Shown: positions 34,766-45,230 of the stretch, in pieces
How positions within the stretch are numbered: the stretch's first letter is position 1
Layout of the letters: the number at the start of each line of letters is the position of its first letter
Assembly: GCF_022340925.1 (NCBI RefSeq)
Contig: NZ_JAJDNA010000090.1
Coordinates: 1-47,274 of the forward strand
Reading direction: 5' to 3'
Origin: Thiocapsa sp.
GTDB lineage: Bacteria > Pseudomonadota > Gammaproteobacteria > Chromatiales > Chromatiaceae
DNA: 47,274 nucleotides
Notes under the pieces: model-generated
The model's database searches: none
Seen by the model: the letters and a program-made list of their open reading frames with translations, nothing else
Told to the model about the DNA's origin: nothing
Translations under genes and position numbers: made by a program

Positions 34766-36733
34766 ATGTATGCCAACACACTGACAGCGATCTTACTGAT
34801 GACGACAGTCTCACCGATCCTCGCCGATGACACCATACCCGACGAACCCGAGCTGATCCCGTTGGAGGTCCTGTTCGGCAATCCGAGCCGCACCCAGGCC
34901 CGAATTGCGCCGGACGGCGAGCACCTGAGCTGGCTGGCCCCCTCCGCCGATGACGTGCTGAACGTCTGGGTACAGCCTGCGGACCGCTCGACACCGCCGC
35001 GGCAGATCACCGACGACCAGGTCCGCGGCATCCGCTTCCACGGTTGGTCGCAGGACGGCAAGCGGGTGTTCTACCTCCAGGACAGGGACGGCGATGAGAA
35101 CTGGCACCTGTATGCGGTTGGGCTCGACGGCGGCGCGGCGCGGGACCTGACCCCGTTCGACGGCGTCCGTGCCGAAAACCTGATTACCGATCCCGAGCAT
35201 CCAAACGAGGTGCTGGTGGGCCTGAACAAGCGCGATCCGAGCGTGTTCGACATGTTCCGTCTCGATCTGGCGAGCGCCGAGCTGACCCTCGATACCGAGA
35301 ACCCCGGCGATGTGCTCGGCTGGATCACCGACGCGGACTTCCGCATCCGCGCCGCCGAGGCCGCGGATCCGGCCAACGGCGACACCATCATCCGTGTACG
35401 CGACGCCGAAGACCGGCCCTGGCGGGAGCTGCTGCGCTTCCCGTTCGGCGAGAACGGCAGCGCCTATGGCTTCGATGACAGCGGCCGGCGCCTGCACGTC
35501 ACGAGCTCCCTCGGTAGCGATACGACCCGGCTGCTCGCCGTCGATGCCGGGACCGGACAGGTGCTCGAGGAGCTCGCGGCGAGCCCGAAGAGTGACGTCG
35601 ACGACGCGCTGGTGCATCCGACCGAGCATCGCATCCAGGCGGTCGAGTTCAACTATCTGACGCCCGAGTGGACGGTGCTCGACGAGGCGATCCGCGACGA
35701 CTTCGCCTACCTGCGCGACGCCGCCGACGGCACCCTGTCCATCGCCAGCCGCACGCTGGCCGACGACCGCTGGGTCGTCGCCTACCAGCCGGACGACGGC
35801 CCCGCCAGCTACTACCTCTATCAGCGCGAGCCGCGAAGCGCGGAGCTCCTGTTCTTGACCCGTCCCGAGCTGAAGGAGTATGAGCTCGCGGCCATGCGCC
35901 CGGTGCTGATACCCGCCCGCGACGGCCTGACGCTGCCGGCCTATCTAAGCCTCCCCGCACACATTGACGCGGACAAGCCGGCGTCGCCGCTCGCCATGGT
36001 GCTGCTGGTTCACGGCGGTCCCTGGGCTCGGGACGACTGGGGCTATGACCCACAGGCGCAGTGGCTCGCGAACCGCGGTTATGCGGTGCTGCAGGTGAAC
36101 TTCCGCGGCTCGACCGGGTTCGGCAAGGCGTTCCTGAATGCGGGCAACGGCGAGTGGGGCGTCGGCGCCATGCAGCACGACCTCACCGACTCCATAAAAT
36201 GGGCCGCGGACCGGGGCATCGCCGACCCGGAACGGGTCTGCATCCTCGGTGGCTCCTATGGCGGCTACGCGGTGCTCGCGGGCCTCACCTTCACGCCCGA
36301 GCTCTATGCCTGCGGCGTCGACATCGTCGGCCCGTCGCATATCAAGACACTGTTCGAGTCGATTCCGCCCTACTGGGCGCCGGCGAAGAAGGAGATGGTG
36401 CTGCGCGTCGGCGACGTCGAGAACGACGCCGAGCTGAACCGGCGCATCTCGCCCTTCTTTCACGCCGAGCAGGTTCGGGCACCGCTGATGGTGCTGCAGG
36501 GCGCCAATGACCCGCGGGTGAAGATTGCCGAGAGCGACCAGATGGTCTCGGCGATGCGTGAGCGGAACCTGCCGGTGACCTACATCGTCTTCCCGGACGA
36601 GGGCCACGGCTTCGCGCGCCCTGAGAACCGCCTCGATGCCAACGCCCGGATCGAGCGCTTCCTTGCCAAGCACCTCGGTGGCCGGGCCGAGGCCGCGAGG
36701 CCGATCAAAGGCAGCACCGCAGAGGTGCGCTAG
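34766..36733 (+). CDS. S9-family prolyl-oligopeptidase-like peptidase, exported
   Basis: A 655-residue enzyme. A leader ([18 protein letters not shown]) predicts export to the periplasm. Residues ~25-380 look like the beta-propeller (repeated D-G strands such as [11 protein letters not shown]). Residues ~390-655 form the alpha/beta hydrolase with VHGGPWARD, nucleophile GGSYGG (Ser497), acid Asp582 (GANDPRV) and His614 (EGHGF). S9 enzymes cleave oligopeptides, often after proline or acylated residues. It starts 113 bases after the giant fusion gene on the same strand and may be cotranscribed with it. An in-frame GTG at 34715 is a less likely start because it would precede the leader. The 3' end overlaps the convergent DUF2914 gene by 4 bases. 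Confidence 0.9.
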   Translation: MYANTLTAILLMTTVSPILADDTIPDEPELIPLEVLFGNPSRTQARIAPDGEHLSWLAPSADDVLNVWVQPADRSTPPRQITDDQVRGIRFHGWSQDGKRVFYLQDRDGDENWHLYAVGLDGGAARDLTPFDGVRAENLITDPEHPNEVLVGLNKRDPSVFDMFRLDLASAELTLDTENPGDVLGWITDADFRIRAAEAADPANGDTIIRVRDAEDRPWRELLRFPFGENGSAYGFDDSGRRLHVTSSLGSDTTRLLAVDAGTGQVLEELAASPKSDVDDALVHPTEHRIQAVEFNYLTPEWTVLDEAIRDDFAYLRDAADGTLSIASRTLADDRWVVAYQPDDGPASYYLYQREPRSAELLFLTRPELKEYELAAMRPVLIPARDGLTLPAYLSLPAHIDADKPASPLAMVLLVHGGPWARDDWGYDPQAQWLANRGYAVLQVNFRGSTGFGKAFLNAGNGEWGVGAMQHDLTDSIKWAADRGIADPERVCILGGSYGGYAVLAGLTFTPELYACGVDIVGPSHIKTLFESIPPYWAPAKKEMVLRVGDVENDAELNRRISPFFHAEQVRAPLMVLQGANDPRVKIAESDQMVSAMRERNLPVTYIVFPDEGHGFARPENRLDANARIERFLAKHLGGRAEAARPIKGSTAEVR

Positions 36734-37980
36734 AAGACGAAGTCGATGCTCGCCAGAAGCGTTCCACCGGAATCACGCAGCTCGGCTCGCCAAGAGCCTT
36801 TCATCCCTCGATAGATCCTTTTCGTGGAGTGGCTGCGCCATCGTTTGGCGCGCACAGGAACGCGGATCTGGAGGACCTCCTTGCCCTCGTGAAGCCAGCG
36901 GTAGTGCAGGACCTCCCCTTCCAGCCCGATCACCTCGCTGAACGAGGAGACCGGGGCAAAGCCGCTGGCGTTCACCCTGACGTCCCTGAGATCGCCACTC
37001 GGCTCGTTGCCTATGACCGCCTGCGCCAGCGCAAACCGCTTCACCGCAGGCGAAGAGATGGAGGTGCTCGCGGACCGAATCAGACCGTCGCTCTGCTCGT
37101 CAACTGCAGTCTCGGTCACTGCCGCGGGCGGCCGATCCGGCGCCGGTTCAGCCTCCCCGCCGGAGGACGCCTCAGAGACGGGCACGGCGGTCGATTCCGC
37201 CGAGGGCTCGTCGGGCGGCCGATGCAGCTGGTCGCGTTCTGCAACCGCGGCGGCCCCGTCCGTTTCGACGTCGGACGCCGGTTCAGCCCCCACCGTCGGT
37301 AACCCGTCAGAGGCGCTCGCAGCACTCGACTCCGCGCCCGGCTCGTTGGACGACAAACGTCCGGTGTCGCCCGGTCCCAGATCGTCCGCCTCCAGCGTCG
37401 GTACCTCCTCGGTGAATGCGACGACCGAGTCGCCCCGGGCGGCTGAGCGGGACTCGGGGGATGCAGCGATCGCCGCGCTCTCGGGTGCCTGCGCAACAGG
37501 TCGCTCGAAGGCCGCCGGCGGCAGCGTCGGGACCTCGTCGGCTCTCTGCGGCGCCGTCCCCCGTGTTTCTCCTGCTGCCTCAGGCAGAGGTGCTGTGCCT
37601 GGCAGCTCGGATGGCACCGGCGAGCCGATCGAATCCGATGCGGTTTCAGTAGCGATGCGTTCGGAGGCGAGCGAGTCGCCCGCTGCTGCGACACTTGGCG
37701 GCGTCGGTTCCTCGCCTTGAACGGGCGATTGCTGCGCGCTTGCCTCGAGCGTCTCGCCCTGTCCCCGGAGGACCTCTTCGGCCTCAACGCTGGTCGGGGG
37801 GACGGAGGGGGCGAGCCAGGCATAGACGGCGTAACCGGCCAGTCCGACCACCACAACGAGGGCGGCGAGTGCGCCGATGATGCGGTCCCAATGGTAGATG
37901 TACTCGGTTTTCGGCTGCGGTGGCGATGTCGGCGCCCCGATCTTGATCCTGAGCTGACGTCTCGGGGATTGATCGACCAT
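36730..37980 (-). CDS. DUF2914 domain membrane protein
   Basis: A 416-residue protein. A short cytoplasmic N-terminus is followed by one helix (about 34-58), then ~240 residues of low-complexity Pro/Ser/Glu/Ala linker with many short acidic repeats (such as EPSAEST, DEVPTLPP). A C-terminal DUF2914 domain (about 310-416) has YRWLHEGKEVLQI, RSHSTKRIYRGMKGSWRAEL and LLASIDF. DUF2914 domains are periplasmic beta-rich modules of unknown function in proteobacteria. The linker could span periplasm or cell wall. A GAGG site lies 5 bases before ATG 37980. It is convergent with the S9 peptidase, overlapping by 4 bases. Confidence 0.82.
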   Translation of the reverse strand: MVDQSPRRQLRIKIGAPTSPPQPKTEYIYHWDRIIGALAALVVVVGLAGYAVYAWLAPSVPPTSVEAEEVLRGQGETLEASAQQSPVQGEEPTPPSVAAAGDSLASERIATETASDSIGSPVPSELPGTAPLPEAAGETRGTAPQRADEVPTLPPAAFERPVAQAPESAAIAASPESRSAARGDSVVAFTEEVPTLEADDLGPGDTGRLSSNEPGAESSAASASDGLPTVGAEPASDVETDGAAAVAERDQLHRPPDEPSAESTAVPVSEASSGGEAEPAPDRPPAAVTETAVDEQSDGLIRSASTSISSPAVKRFALAQAVIGNEPSGDLRDVRVNASGFAPVSSFSEVIGLEGEVLHYRWLHEGKEVLQIRVPVRAKRWRSHSTKRIYRGMKGSWRAELRDSGGTLLASIDFVF

Positions 37981-38269
37981 AGATGCCTCACAAACACATG
38001 ACGGACAATATCTTCTGCAAACGCGCTTGGCTCGATTGGACCCATGGCACGCTGGTCACAGCGCCCATCACGGTCCTATTCAGCCACAGTGAGCCGTGCG
38101 AAACAATGCGCCGGAAACCATTGCCAACCCGCGCCTGGGAGAGGGTCGGCTGTGACCAACCGCACCGGGAGGGATCTCGCCCTGGCACGCTCCGGGGGTA
38201 TCAGGCGAGGGGCCGCCCTCCACCTTGGATTGGCAGCCGCCTGACGGCATTGGCACCTCGCCATCGACC

Positions 38270-39250
38270 TCAGTACCACAGCCCGGTGAAGTGCCGCCGC
38301 GGCGAAGGGACTGAGCGCGACGCGCTCGGGTCGCGCAGCGCATCGAACAGGGCGCCGCCGTCCACAGACAGGGGATCGCGGACCGAGGGCATGCCGTGGC
38401 GCCTTGGCACCAGGTCCAACAGACGCTGGATCCGCTCGCCGGTCTGCGGGTGAGTGCGCAGCAGCGAGGGGTCTGGGACATGACCTCCGGGCATCAGGAT
38501 CTGCTCCCAGAAGCGGCCTTGATAACGCTCCAGCTTGTCCAGCGCAGAGGCCAGACCGGCCGGGTCACCGGTCAGCTCGGCGGCGCCGCGGTCTGCCTCG
38601 TACTCCCGATTGCGTGAAAGGGCGAGCTGCGTCAAGGCGCTCAGGGTCGGTGCCGAGAGCAGAACCAGGATCGCGAGCCATGGGACGTCCACCTCGGCGA
38701 GCGCGAGCGCGGGCAGGCTGAGGATCAGCAGCAGCTGTCCGACCAGGCTGAACAGGCTCGCGATGCGGCTAACCAGGTCGGCAAAGGCCATCACGGCCAG
38801 GTCTCCGTTGGCGACGTGGCTGATCTCGTGGGCGAGCACGCCCGCCAGCTCGCGCAGGTCGAGCCGGCGCAGCAGGCCGTCCGAGACTGCGACCAAGGCG
38901 TCGTCAGGCCTGCCGGTCGCGAAGGCATTCATGAGTCGCGACGGGATATAGTAGAGCCGCGGCGTCCGCGGCAGACCGGCGCGGCGCGCCAGCTCGGCGA
39001 GCACCGCATAATGGCGCGGCGCCTCGGACGGATGCAGCACCCGCCCCGGATAGAGCATCGCGACCAGCCGCGGCGAGGCCGCCGGGTTGGTAAAGTACAG
39101 CAGCAGCACCGTCGCCAACGCGAAGACGACGAAAGCGGTCCCGCCGATGACCCAGGCCAGCAGGCCGAGCAAGCCGGCCAGTGTGGCGACCAGGAGCAGG
39201 GATTGAAGGGAATTGTTGAGCTTATGCTCGCTCAGGCGCTCTCGGTCCAT
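38270..39250 (-). CDS. htpX: HtpX-like M48 membrane protease
   Basis: A 326-residue protein with two N-terminal helices (about 15-55), the zinc motif HEISH (141-145, both His and Glu142), two further hydrophobic segments (about 155-205) and the third zinc ligand Glu in NREYEADRGA. The layout is that of HtpX, which degrades damaged inner-membrane proteins alongside FtsH. HtpX is often heat- or Cpx-induced, but no such site was identified here. ATG 39250 was chosen from family alignment; the frame extends upstream without similarity. The ribosome site is weak. Confidence 0.88.
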   Translation of the reverse strand: MDRERLSEHKLNNSLQSLLLVATLAGLLGLLAWVIGGTAFVVFALATVLLLYFTNPAASPRLVAMLYPGRVLHPSEAPRHYAVLAELARRAGLPRTPRLYYIPSRLMNAFATGRPDDALVAVSDGLLRRLDLRELAGVLAHEISHVANGDLAVMAFADLVSRIASLFSLVGQLLLILSLPALALAEVDVPWLAILVLLSAPTLSALTQLALSRNREYEADRGAAELTGDPAGLASALDKLERYQGRFWEQILMPGGHVPDPSLLRTHPQTGERIQRLLDLVPRRHGMPSVRDPLSVDGGALFDALRDPSASRSVPSPRRHFTGLWY

Positions 39251-39568
39251 GCCATGGAGTTGGGGCCGACGCAGAGGCCAAAAAATGCGGCGTTCCGAAT
39301 TGTGTCGACAATCACGCCTACACCAGCTCCGATGGCAGCCTCGGCACTCCACGGGCGCCAACGCAAAGACAAGGGACCGGCGGACAACGGCCGATGCCGA
39401 CATACCCGGGAGCGGCAAAGGACATTGATGATTGTTAACGCGCCGCAAGGGCAACATCTGGTTCAATGCTGTCGACGTCGATTGACGATTGCTGGCAGCA
39501 CGCACTGCCGCGGTGGCGCACCCCGCCCATCGACGCCGTCCTCCATCCACCTTTGCGTGGCATGCACG

Positions 39569-39605
39569 ACCCGCTTGGTCTCACACCACCAGCGGGTTCT
39601 TTTTT
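39569..39605 (+). terminator. Rho-independent terminator, orphan
   Basis: ACCCGCT (39569-39575) pairs with AGCGGGT (39591-39597) around a 15-base loop and is followed by TTCTTTTTT. The T-run is only on the plus strand. The neighbouring HtpX gene is on the minus strand, so this must end a different transcript, perhaps a small RNA or a lost gene. Confidence 0.7.
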
Positions 39606-39754
39606 GCTCGAATCATTTGTGTCAAGAAAGTCGCGACCAGCCGGTCCACGGTGTGATTTCATATGTTGACTTAGAGCGTATTTCCGTATTTCTTGTCATA
39701 AGATCTTGGCACCTTTCTGATATAAATTGAAAAGCGCGAATGACCCACAGATTT

Positions 39755-39775
39755 TCTGGATAAGTCTGTGGAAAA
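39755..39775. promoter_or_regulatory. DnaA-box-like pair in AT-rich DNA
   Basis: TCTGGATAA (39755-39763, one mismatch to TGTGGATAA) is followed by TGTGGAAAA (39767-39775). The spacing of 12 and the second 9-mer are the same as in the pair at 2199-2219. No replication gene is close. Confidence 0.35.
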
Positions 39776-40062
39776 CATCACGATCGAATCGCTAACTGAC
39801 TAGGACAATGACGGTTTTGTTGGCACGATCAGTTTGTTGCCAGCTCATGGCGGGCGAGAGCAAACAGGTTGTTAGGAGATTTTCACGACATCCAGTCGAT
39901 GCCTTCTTGACAAGCGCGATCGAATCCAGAACAGGGAGCGGCCTCTGTGAATAGATGGCACGGACTGGCAGAAGGCCGCAGCAACTCCACAAGATGGATC
40001 CCACAGCCGAGCCAAGGCCGGGCTCGTTGACGACCCAAGGATCCCATCGGGAACGACAGGGC

Positions 40063-40263
40063 TTATTGCAGGCCCAAATCCGCCGCCACGTACCGTGCCA
40101 CAGTCTGGCTCAGCCACTGCGGCTGGTGGGCATCCGAGCTGATGACGAAGCGGAAGCGCGCGCGACACGGCCCGTAGAAGCGCCGCCAGTCGCCACGCCA
40201 CACGTATCGGTTGTTGATCTCGACGAGGCACTCCGGAGGCACCCGTGCCGCGGACTCGCGCAT
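40063..40263 (-). pseudogene. PHP-domain phosphoesterase remnant
   Basis: A minus-strand frame of 66 residues: ECLVEINNRYVWRGDW, RFRFVISSDAHQPQWLSQ and a stop soon after. The pair EIN ... SDAH belongs to the C-terminal half of PHP-family metal-dependent phosphoesterases such as YcdX/TrpH. The N-terminal metal-binding HxH and the barrel start are missing, because the RND gene ends only 16 bases upstream. It is the tail of a deleted gene. Confidence 0.5.
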
Positions 40264-40278
40264 GCGCGAGCGAGGCGA

Positions 40279-43200
40279 TCAGCTCGCCTCCAGACCCCGC
40301 GACGCCTCGGTCTCGGCTCCACGCGGGACGCCACCACCGCGCAGCCTCTCGCGCAACCTCTGGAAGACGACATAGAGCATCGGGACGAGGAAGATGCCGA
40401 TCAGCGAGGCGGCGAGCATGCCGCCGAAGACAGCGGTGCCGACCGCGCGCTGGCTGGCCTCCCCCGCCCCGCTGGCGATGACCAGTGGGACCAGGCCGAG
40501 GATGAAGGCGAAGCTGGTCATGAGGACGGCGCGGATCCGCATCCGCGCGGCACGGGTCGCGGCCTCCCGGATCGGGCGGCCCGCCCGTCGCTCCTCCATG
40601 GCAAACTCAACGATTAGGATGGCGTTCTTGCTCGCCAGCCCGATCAGCACCACCAGCCCCACTTGGGCATAGAGATCATTCGGCAGCCCGGTGGCCCAGA
40701 GCGCCACCAGGGCCCCTAGCACGCCGACCGTGACCGAGAGAAGCACCGCCGCGGGCATGGACCAGCTCTCGTAGAGTCCGACCAGGAACAGATAGGCGAA
40801 TAGCACGGCAAGTCCAAGCACGATAGGCGTCTTGCCGCCGGCCTCCCGCTCCTGGAAGGCAGTGCCGGTCCACTCGTAGCCGTAGCCCGCCGGCAGGGTC
40901 GACGCGGAAAGGTCCTCCATGGCGGTCAGCGCGTCGCCGGAGCTGCGCCCGGGCGCGGGGTTGCCTTGAATGGTGACGCTGCGGTAGTTGTTGTAGCGCT
41001 GGATCAACTGCGGCCCCAGGATCAGCTGGGGCTCCATGAGGGCCCGCAGCGGGATCATCTCGCCCCGCGCGTTGGCCACGTGGATGCGGTAGACGTCGTC
41101 GAAGGCAGTGCGGTCGCCCTCCTCGCCTTGGACCTGGACCTGCCAGACCCGGCCGAACTTGTTGAAGTCGTTGACGTAATAACCGCCCAAGGTCGCTTGT
41201 AGCGTGGTGAAGATATCGTCGACCGCGATACCCAGTGTCTGTGCCTTCTCCCGATCGATATCGAGAAAGACCTGGGGGTTGTTGGTGCCCCAAGTCGAGA
41301 ACACGCGGAACAGCGCCGGATCCTGGTTGGCAGCCAGGACCAGTGCGCGCATGACCGCCGCCAGCTCTTCCGGCGGGCGCCCCTGCAGGTCCTGGAGCTG
41401 ATACTCAAAGCCGCCGCCGGTGCCGAGTCCGATGATCGGGGGCAGGTTGAAGGGCATGACGCGGGCTGCGGGAATAGCGGCGGTCGCGGCGGCGAAACGC
41501 CCGATCACCGCCTCGACGTTCAGGTCGGGCGTAGGGCGCTCGGCGAACGGCTTGAGCCGCCCGAGCAGAAAGGCGCTGTTGGACTGCACCGCGCCGTCCA
41601 GGATGCTGTAGCCGGGCACGGTGAGCACCCACTCCATGGCCGGCTCGCCCCGGGCGATGCGTTCGACCTCTTCCACCACCTCCAGCGTGCGGTTCAGCGA
41701 AGCCCCCTGCGGCAACTGGATCTCCGCCATGAAAGCCCCCTGATCTTCCTGGGGCAGGAAGCCCGTCGGGGTGACCTTGAAGAGCCAGCCGGTGGCGACC
41801 CCCACCCCCACCACCAGGACCAACACCAGCGCCGAGACCCGCACCAGCCGGGCAACCAGATAGGCATAGCCGTCCCGCACCCCATCGATGCCGCGCATCA
41901 CCTGACCCATGAGTCCCCGTCGGTGACTGCCGGGTTTGAGCAGGATGGCGCAGAGCGCGGGGGAGAGGGTCAGTGCGTTGATCGCGGAGATGAGCATCGA
42001 GAAGGCCACCACGGCCGCGAATTGCTGGAAGAGCTGGCCGGTGATGCCGGGGATGAAGGCCACTGGCAGAAAGACCGAGAGCAGCACCAGCGTGATGGCA
42101 AGGATGGGACCGGTGATCTGGCCCATGGCCTTCTTGGCCGCCTCCCGCGGCGGCAGGTTCTCCTCCTCCATAATACGTTCCACGTTCTCGACCACCACGA
42201 TGGCGTCGTCCACCACGATGCCGATGGCGAGCACCACCGCGAGCAGCGAGATGGTATTGGCGGAGAACCCGATCAGGAGCAGGAAGGCGAAGGTGCCAAT
42301 CAAGGCGACCGGCACCGCGATCAATGGGATCAGGGTCGCCCGCCAACTGCCGAGGAACAGGAAAACCACCAGGATAACCAGGGCGAAGGCCTCGAACAGG
42401 GTGTGGACCACCTTCTCCAGGCTCGCCTTGACGAAGTCCGTGGTGTCGTAGATCACCGCGTAGCTGAGATCGTCCGGAAAGCGCTCGGCGAGCCGCTCCA
42501 TGGCGGCCTTGATCCCGTCCGCCACCGCTACCGCGTTCGCCCCGGGGGCCAGATAGATGGCCAGGGCGGCAGTGTCACCTCCGTTCAGGCGGCTCAGCGA
42601 GTCGCGCTGCTTGGAGCCGAGCTCGACCCGACCCAGGTCCCGTACCCGGACGGTCGATCCGTCGGGGTTGGCACGGACGACGATGGACGCGAACTCCGCG
42701 GTGTCGGTAAGTCGGCCCTGGGTCTGGAGGGTAATCTGAAACTGCTGGTCCGGCGTCATCGGCTGCGCGCCGATGCGGCCCACCGCCGCCTGGGTGTTCT
42801 GGCCCTGGACGGCCGCGATCACGTCCGAAGGGGTAAGCCCGAGCGCTGTGAGCCGCTCGGAGCTCAGCCAGATGCGCATGCTGTAATCGAGTGGGCCGAA
42901 CTGAAAGACCTCACCGACGCCGGGCACCCGCGCCAGGGTATCCAGGACATTGATCGTGGCGTAGTTGCTCAGGAACAGGGCGTCATAGGACCCCTTTGGG
43001 GAATAGAGGGTCACCACCTGGAGCATGGCGGTCGACTTCTTCTTGACCGTTAGCCCCTGGCGTTTCACCTCCTCGGGGAGCTGGGCCGCGGCCTGGTTGA
43101 CCCGGTTCTGGACGTTGACGGTGTTGATGTCCGGATCCGTTCCAAGATCGAAGGTGACAGTGAGTGCATAGCTGCCGTCGTTGGCGCTGCTGGACTTCAT

Positions 43201-43434
43201 GTACAGCATGCGGTCGACGCCGTTGACCTTGGACTCGAGCGGCTGGGCCACCGTGGACTCGACCACAGCAGCCGATGCCCCCGGATAGGCCGAGGTCACC
43301 GAGACCTGGGGCGGGACGATGTCGGGGAACTGGGCGACCGGGATCTGGGTGATGGCGATCAGGCCGGCGAGCGTGATGACGACCGAGATGACGATCGAGA
43401 GCCGCGGACGGTCGATGAAGATGTCGGAGATCAC
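40279..43434 (-). CDS. RND (HAE1) multidrug efflux pump, inner-membrane subunit
   Basis: A 1051-residue AcrB/MexF-type pump with twelve predicted helices and two large periplasmic loops. Family marks include [28 protein letters not shown], the proton-relay pair in [16 protein letters not shown] and [14 protein letters not shown]. It would use the proton gradient to push drugs, detergents or metabolites through a tripartite channel. The start is GTG 43434, which overlaps the adaptor gene stop as GTGA. No outer-membrane factor or local regulator gene is adjacent, so a shared TolC-like channel is likely. Confidence 0.95.
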   Translation of the reverse strand: MISDIFIDRPRLSIVISVVITLAGLIAITQIPVAQFPDIVPPQVSVTSAYPGASAAVVESTVAQPLESKVNGVDRMLYMKSSSANDGSYALTVTFDLGTDPDINTVNVQNRVNQAAAQLPEEVKRQGLTVKKKSTAMLQVVTLYSPKGSYDALFLSNYATINVLDTLARVPGVGEVFQFGPLDYSMRIWLSSERLTALGLTPSDVIAAVQGQNTQAAVGRIGAQPMTPDQQFQITLQTQGRLTDTAEFASIVVRANPDGSTVRVRDLGRVELGSKQRDSLSRLNGGDTAALAIYLAPGANAVAVADGIKAAMERLAERFPDDLSYAVIYDTTDFVKASLEKVVHTLFEAFALVILVVFLFLGSWRATLIPLIAVPVALIGTFAFLLLIGFSANTISLLAVVLAIGIVVDDAIVVVENVERIMEEENLPPREAAKKAMGQITGPILAITLVLLSVFLPVAFIPGITGQLFQQFAAVVAFSMLISAINALTLSPALCAILLKPGSHRRGLMGQVMRGIDGVRDGYAYLVARLVRVSALVLVLVVGVGVATGWLFKVTPTGFLPQEDQGAFMAEIQLPQGASLNRTLEVVEEVERIARGEPAMEWVLTVPGYSILDGAVQSNSAFLLGRLKPFAERPTPDLNVEAVIGRFAAATAAIPAARVMPFNLPPIIGLGTGGGFEYQLQDLQGRPPEELAAVMRALVLAANQDPALFRVFSTWGTNNPQVFLDIDREKAQTLGIAVDDIFTTLQATLGGYYVNDFNKFGRVWQVQVQGEEGDRTAFDDVYRIHVANARGEMIPLRALMEPQLILGPQLIQRYNNYRSVTIQGNPAPGRSSGDALTAMEDLSASTLPAGYGYEWTGTAFQEREAGGKTPIVLGLAVLFAYLFLVGLYESWSMPAAVLLSVTVGVLGALVALWATGLPNDLYAQVGLVVLIGLASKNAILIVEFAMEERRAGRPIREAATRAARMRIRAVLMTSFAFILGLVPLVIASGAGEASQRAVGTAVFGGMLAASLIGIFLVPMLYVVFQRLRERLRGGGVPRGAETEASRGLEAS

Positions 43435-44609
43435 GGGGCCGCATCTCCCTTGGGCTGCTGAGGCGGCGTGGCGCTCACCGGCTGCCCCGGACGCACCTTC
43501 TGTGAGCCCTCCACGATCACCAACTGACCCTCCTGGAGGCCCTGCGTTACCGCGATCTTGCCCCCTTTGGCGACCCCGGTCTGGATGCGGCGGACCTGGG
43601 CCCTGCCCGCGTCATCCACCACGAGCACGTAGACCCCCTGCTGATCGATCTGCAGGGCCGATTGGGGCACCGTGATCGACAGCGCCGGGGTGTCCTGCTC
43701 AAGCAGCACACCCAGGTACTGCCCGTCCACGAGGACCCCGTCCGGGTTGGGGAAGACCGCGCGCACGGTCACGCTGTCGGTCCCGGAATCTGTGGTCACG
43801 TCGATGAAGTCCAACCGACCCTTGTGCGCATAGGTGGAGCCATCCGGCAGCCGGGCCAGCGCTGCGATACTCTGGGCGGTCTCTCCCTGGGCCGCGATGT
43901 CCCGGCGCGCCTGCAGCCGCTCCCGCTGCGTGACCGGGAACTGGACTTGGATCGGGTCAGCACTCACGATGGTGGCTAGGCTGTCGCTGGCGGGTCCGAC
44001 CAGGTTGCCCACGCTGTAGCGTGCAAGGCCGATGCGCCCGGCCACCGGGGCAGTGATCCGTGTGTAGCCCAGGTCGAGCTTGGCCGCCTCCAAGGCGGCC
44101 TGCGCCTGCGCTACACTGGCCTTCGCGATGGATTCGGCGGCCCTGAGCTCGTCCACCTTCGACGGCGCGATGTTCTTGTCCTTGAGCAGCTCTTCGCCGC
44201 GCCTGAGCTGAGCGGACGCATTCTCCTGATCGGCCAGAGCCTTGGCCAGATCCGCCTCCCGCTGAGTCACCACCGCCTGGTACTGCTCCGGCTCGATCAG
44301 GAACAGGACATCGCCGACCTCGACCTGCTGACCCTCCGCGAACGTGCGCTCCTTGAGAAACCCCTCCACCCGCGCCCGCAGGTCGACGCGCTCCACCGCG
44401 ACCACGCGCCCGACAAACTCGGCTTGGTCCGCCACAGACTCGGCCAGGGCGGGTGCCGCGACCACGGTGGGGGGAGGCGCTGAGGCGCCCGCTCCCGTCT
44501 CCGCCTTCTCCCCACAGCCACTGAGCACGAGCAGACACAGCGAGGAGATCAGGGCGGTCCCGCGGCCCCGTTGGGGCAGCATGCGTGCGGCAGGAATCCG
44601 AGTCGGCAT
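43431..44609 (-). CDS. RND efflux adaptor lipoprotein (membrane-fusion protein)
   Basis: A 392-residue periplasmic adaptor. The leader ends LLVLSGCG, a lipobox with Cys32. The lipoyl half-motifs [20 protein letters not shown] and [20 protein letters not shown] flank a helical hairpin (about 100-160), followed by the beta-barrel and membrane-proximal domains. It pairs with the RND pump encoded directly downstream (GTGA overlap). Start ATG 44609 has GGAG about 10 bases upstream; an internal ATG (44582) also precedes the lipobox. Confidence 0.93.
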   Translation of the reverse strand: MPTRIPAARMLPQRGRGTALISSLCLLVLSGCGEKAETGAGASAPPPTVVAAPALAESVADQAEFVGRVVAVERVDLRARVEGFLKERTFAEGQQVEVGDVLFLIEPEQYQAVVTQREADLAKALADQENASAQLRRGEELLKDKNIAPSKVDELRAAESIAKASVAQAQAALEAAKLDLGYTRITAPVAGRIGLARYSVGNLVGPASDSLATIVSADPIQVQFPVTQRERLQARRDIAAQGETAQSIAALARLPDGSTYAHKGRLDFIDVTTDSGTDSVTVRAVFPNPDGVLVDGQYLGVLLEQDTPALSITVPQSALQIDQQGVYVLVVDDAGRAQVRRIQTGVAKGGKIAVTQGLQEGQLVIVEGSQKVRPGQPVSATPPQQPKGDAAP

Positions 44610-45230
44610 GGCGTTGAAGGCTCCGGCAAGCGCAGGAGCCGCTTATTCTACGCCGCGCCCACTGATGCCGCGACGGGAGCCGGCAACTCCCCAGACGGCG
44701 GCGGTCGTGGCCGAGGATCATCCGGCGTGGCCTCACCCGCCCCAGCCGGACGCAGAACGCTCGCTCCACATCGGCGCGCGCTTGCAAACCGGACTGCCGG
44801 GACATCGTCCACACCCGATTAGTCCTTCACATCCCACCACCCGATCACGAAGGCCATCACGCATGCTATGGCTCTGTGCGCACATGTTGCTCTAGCATGG
44901 ACGGCCGGCGGCCGATGACATTGGACGAGACCGATGATCTCGGATGAGTAGCACCATAGCTCAGCTGGTCCCCGGCGTGCCCTCCCTGGCACCGGGCCCC
45001 GGCAGTCCCAGCCGGGGCGACGAGGCAGTCTGGTCTGTCACGCCGTCATTCCGGCAGGGATTGCCGGAATCCAGGGCCATGGCTGGCAGCCGTTTGACGC
45101 CGGCTGAGATTCGACGCTCATCACCTTGTCTCGCCACCCCGGGAAAGCGGACTCGCCGGCCGGCACATGTTCCGCAACGCGACCCCTACGGACCCGCCCG
45201 GGCAAGCAGGGTTCGCAAGCAAAGGCCAAG
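44610..45230. other. Divergent intergenic region with a dispersed repeat
   Basis: About 620 bases between the efflux operon (-) and the sulfotransferase gene (+). No gene was recognised. It contains a palindromic repeat (45048-45070) of a type dispersed in many proteobacterial genomes. Promoters for the two flanking units should lie here. Confidence 0.5.
45048..45070. repeat. Palindromic dispersed-repeat element (MITE/REP-like)
   Basis: ATTCCGGCA (45048-45056), loop GGGAT, TGCCGGAAT (45062-45070): a perfect 9-bp stem. It sits in the context CGTC-stem-CCAGGGCCATGG, which matches the common CGTCATTCCGGC...GCCGGAATCCAG dispersed repeat. Only this copy was noticed in the window. Confidence 0.65.

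Larger units (their letters stand above)
39251..40062. other. Intergenic island, AT-richer, with orphan terminator
   Basis: About 810 bases with no recognisable protein gene. It contains a strong plus-strand terminator (39569-39605) with no annotated plus-strand gene before it, DnaA-box-like sites near 39755-39775 and the 3' side of a PHP-domain remnant. The 39600-39850 stretch is distinctly AT-richer than the flanks. Confidence 0.5.

Noticed and set aside
39690..39730. Sigma-70 promoter with TTGTCA and TATAAA
   Set aside because: The spacing between the elements is about 22 bases, too long for a standard promoter.
41923..43053. 376-codon plus-strand frame inside the RND gene
   Set aside because: Shadow of the RND pump; charged, repetitive translation without any domain.
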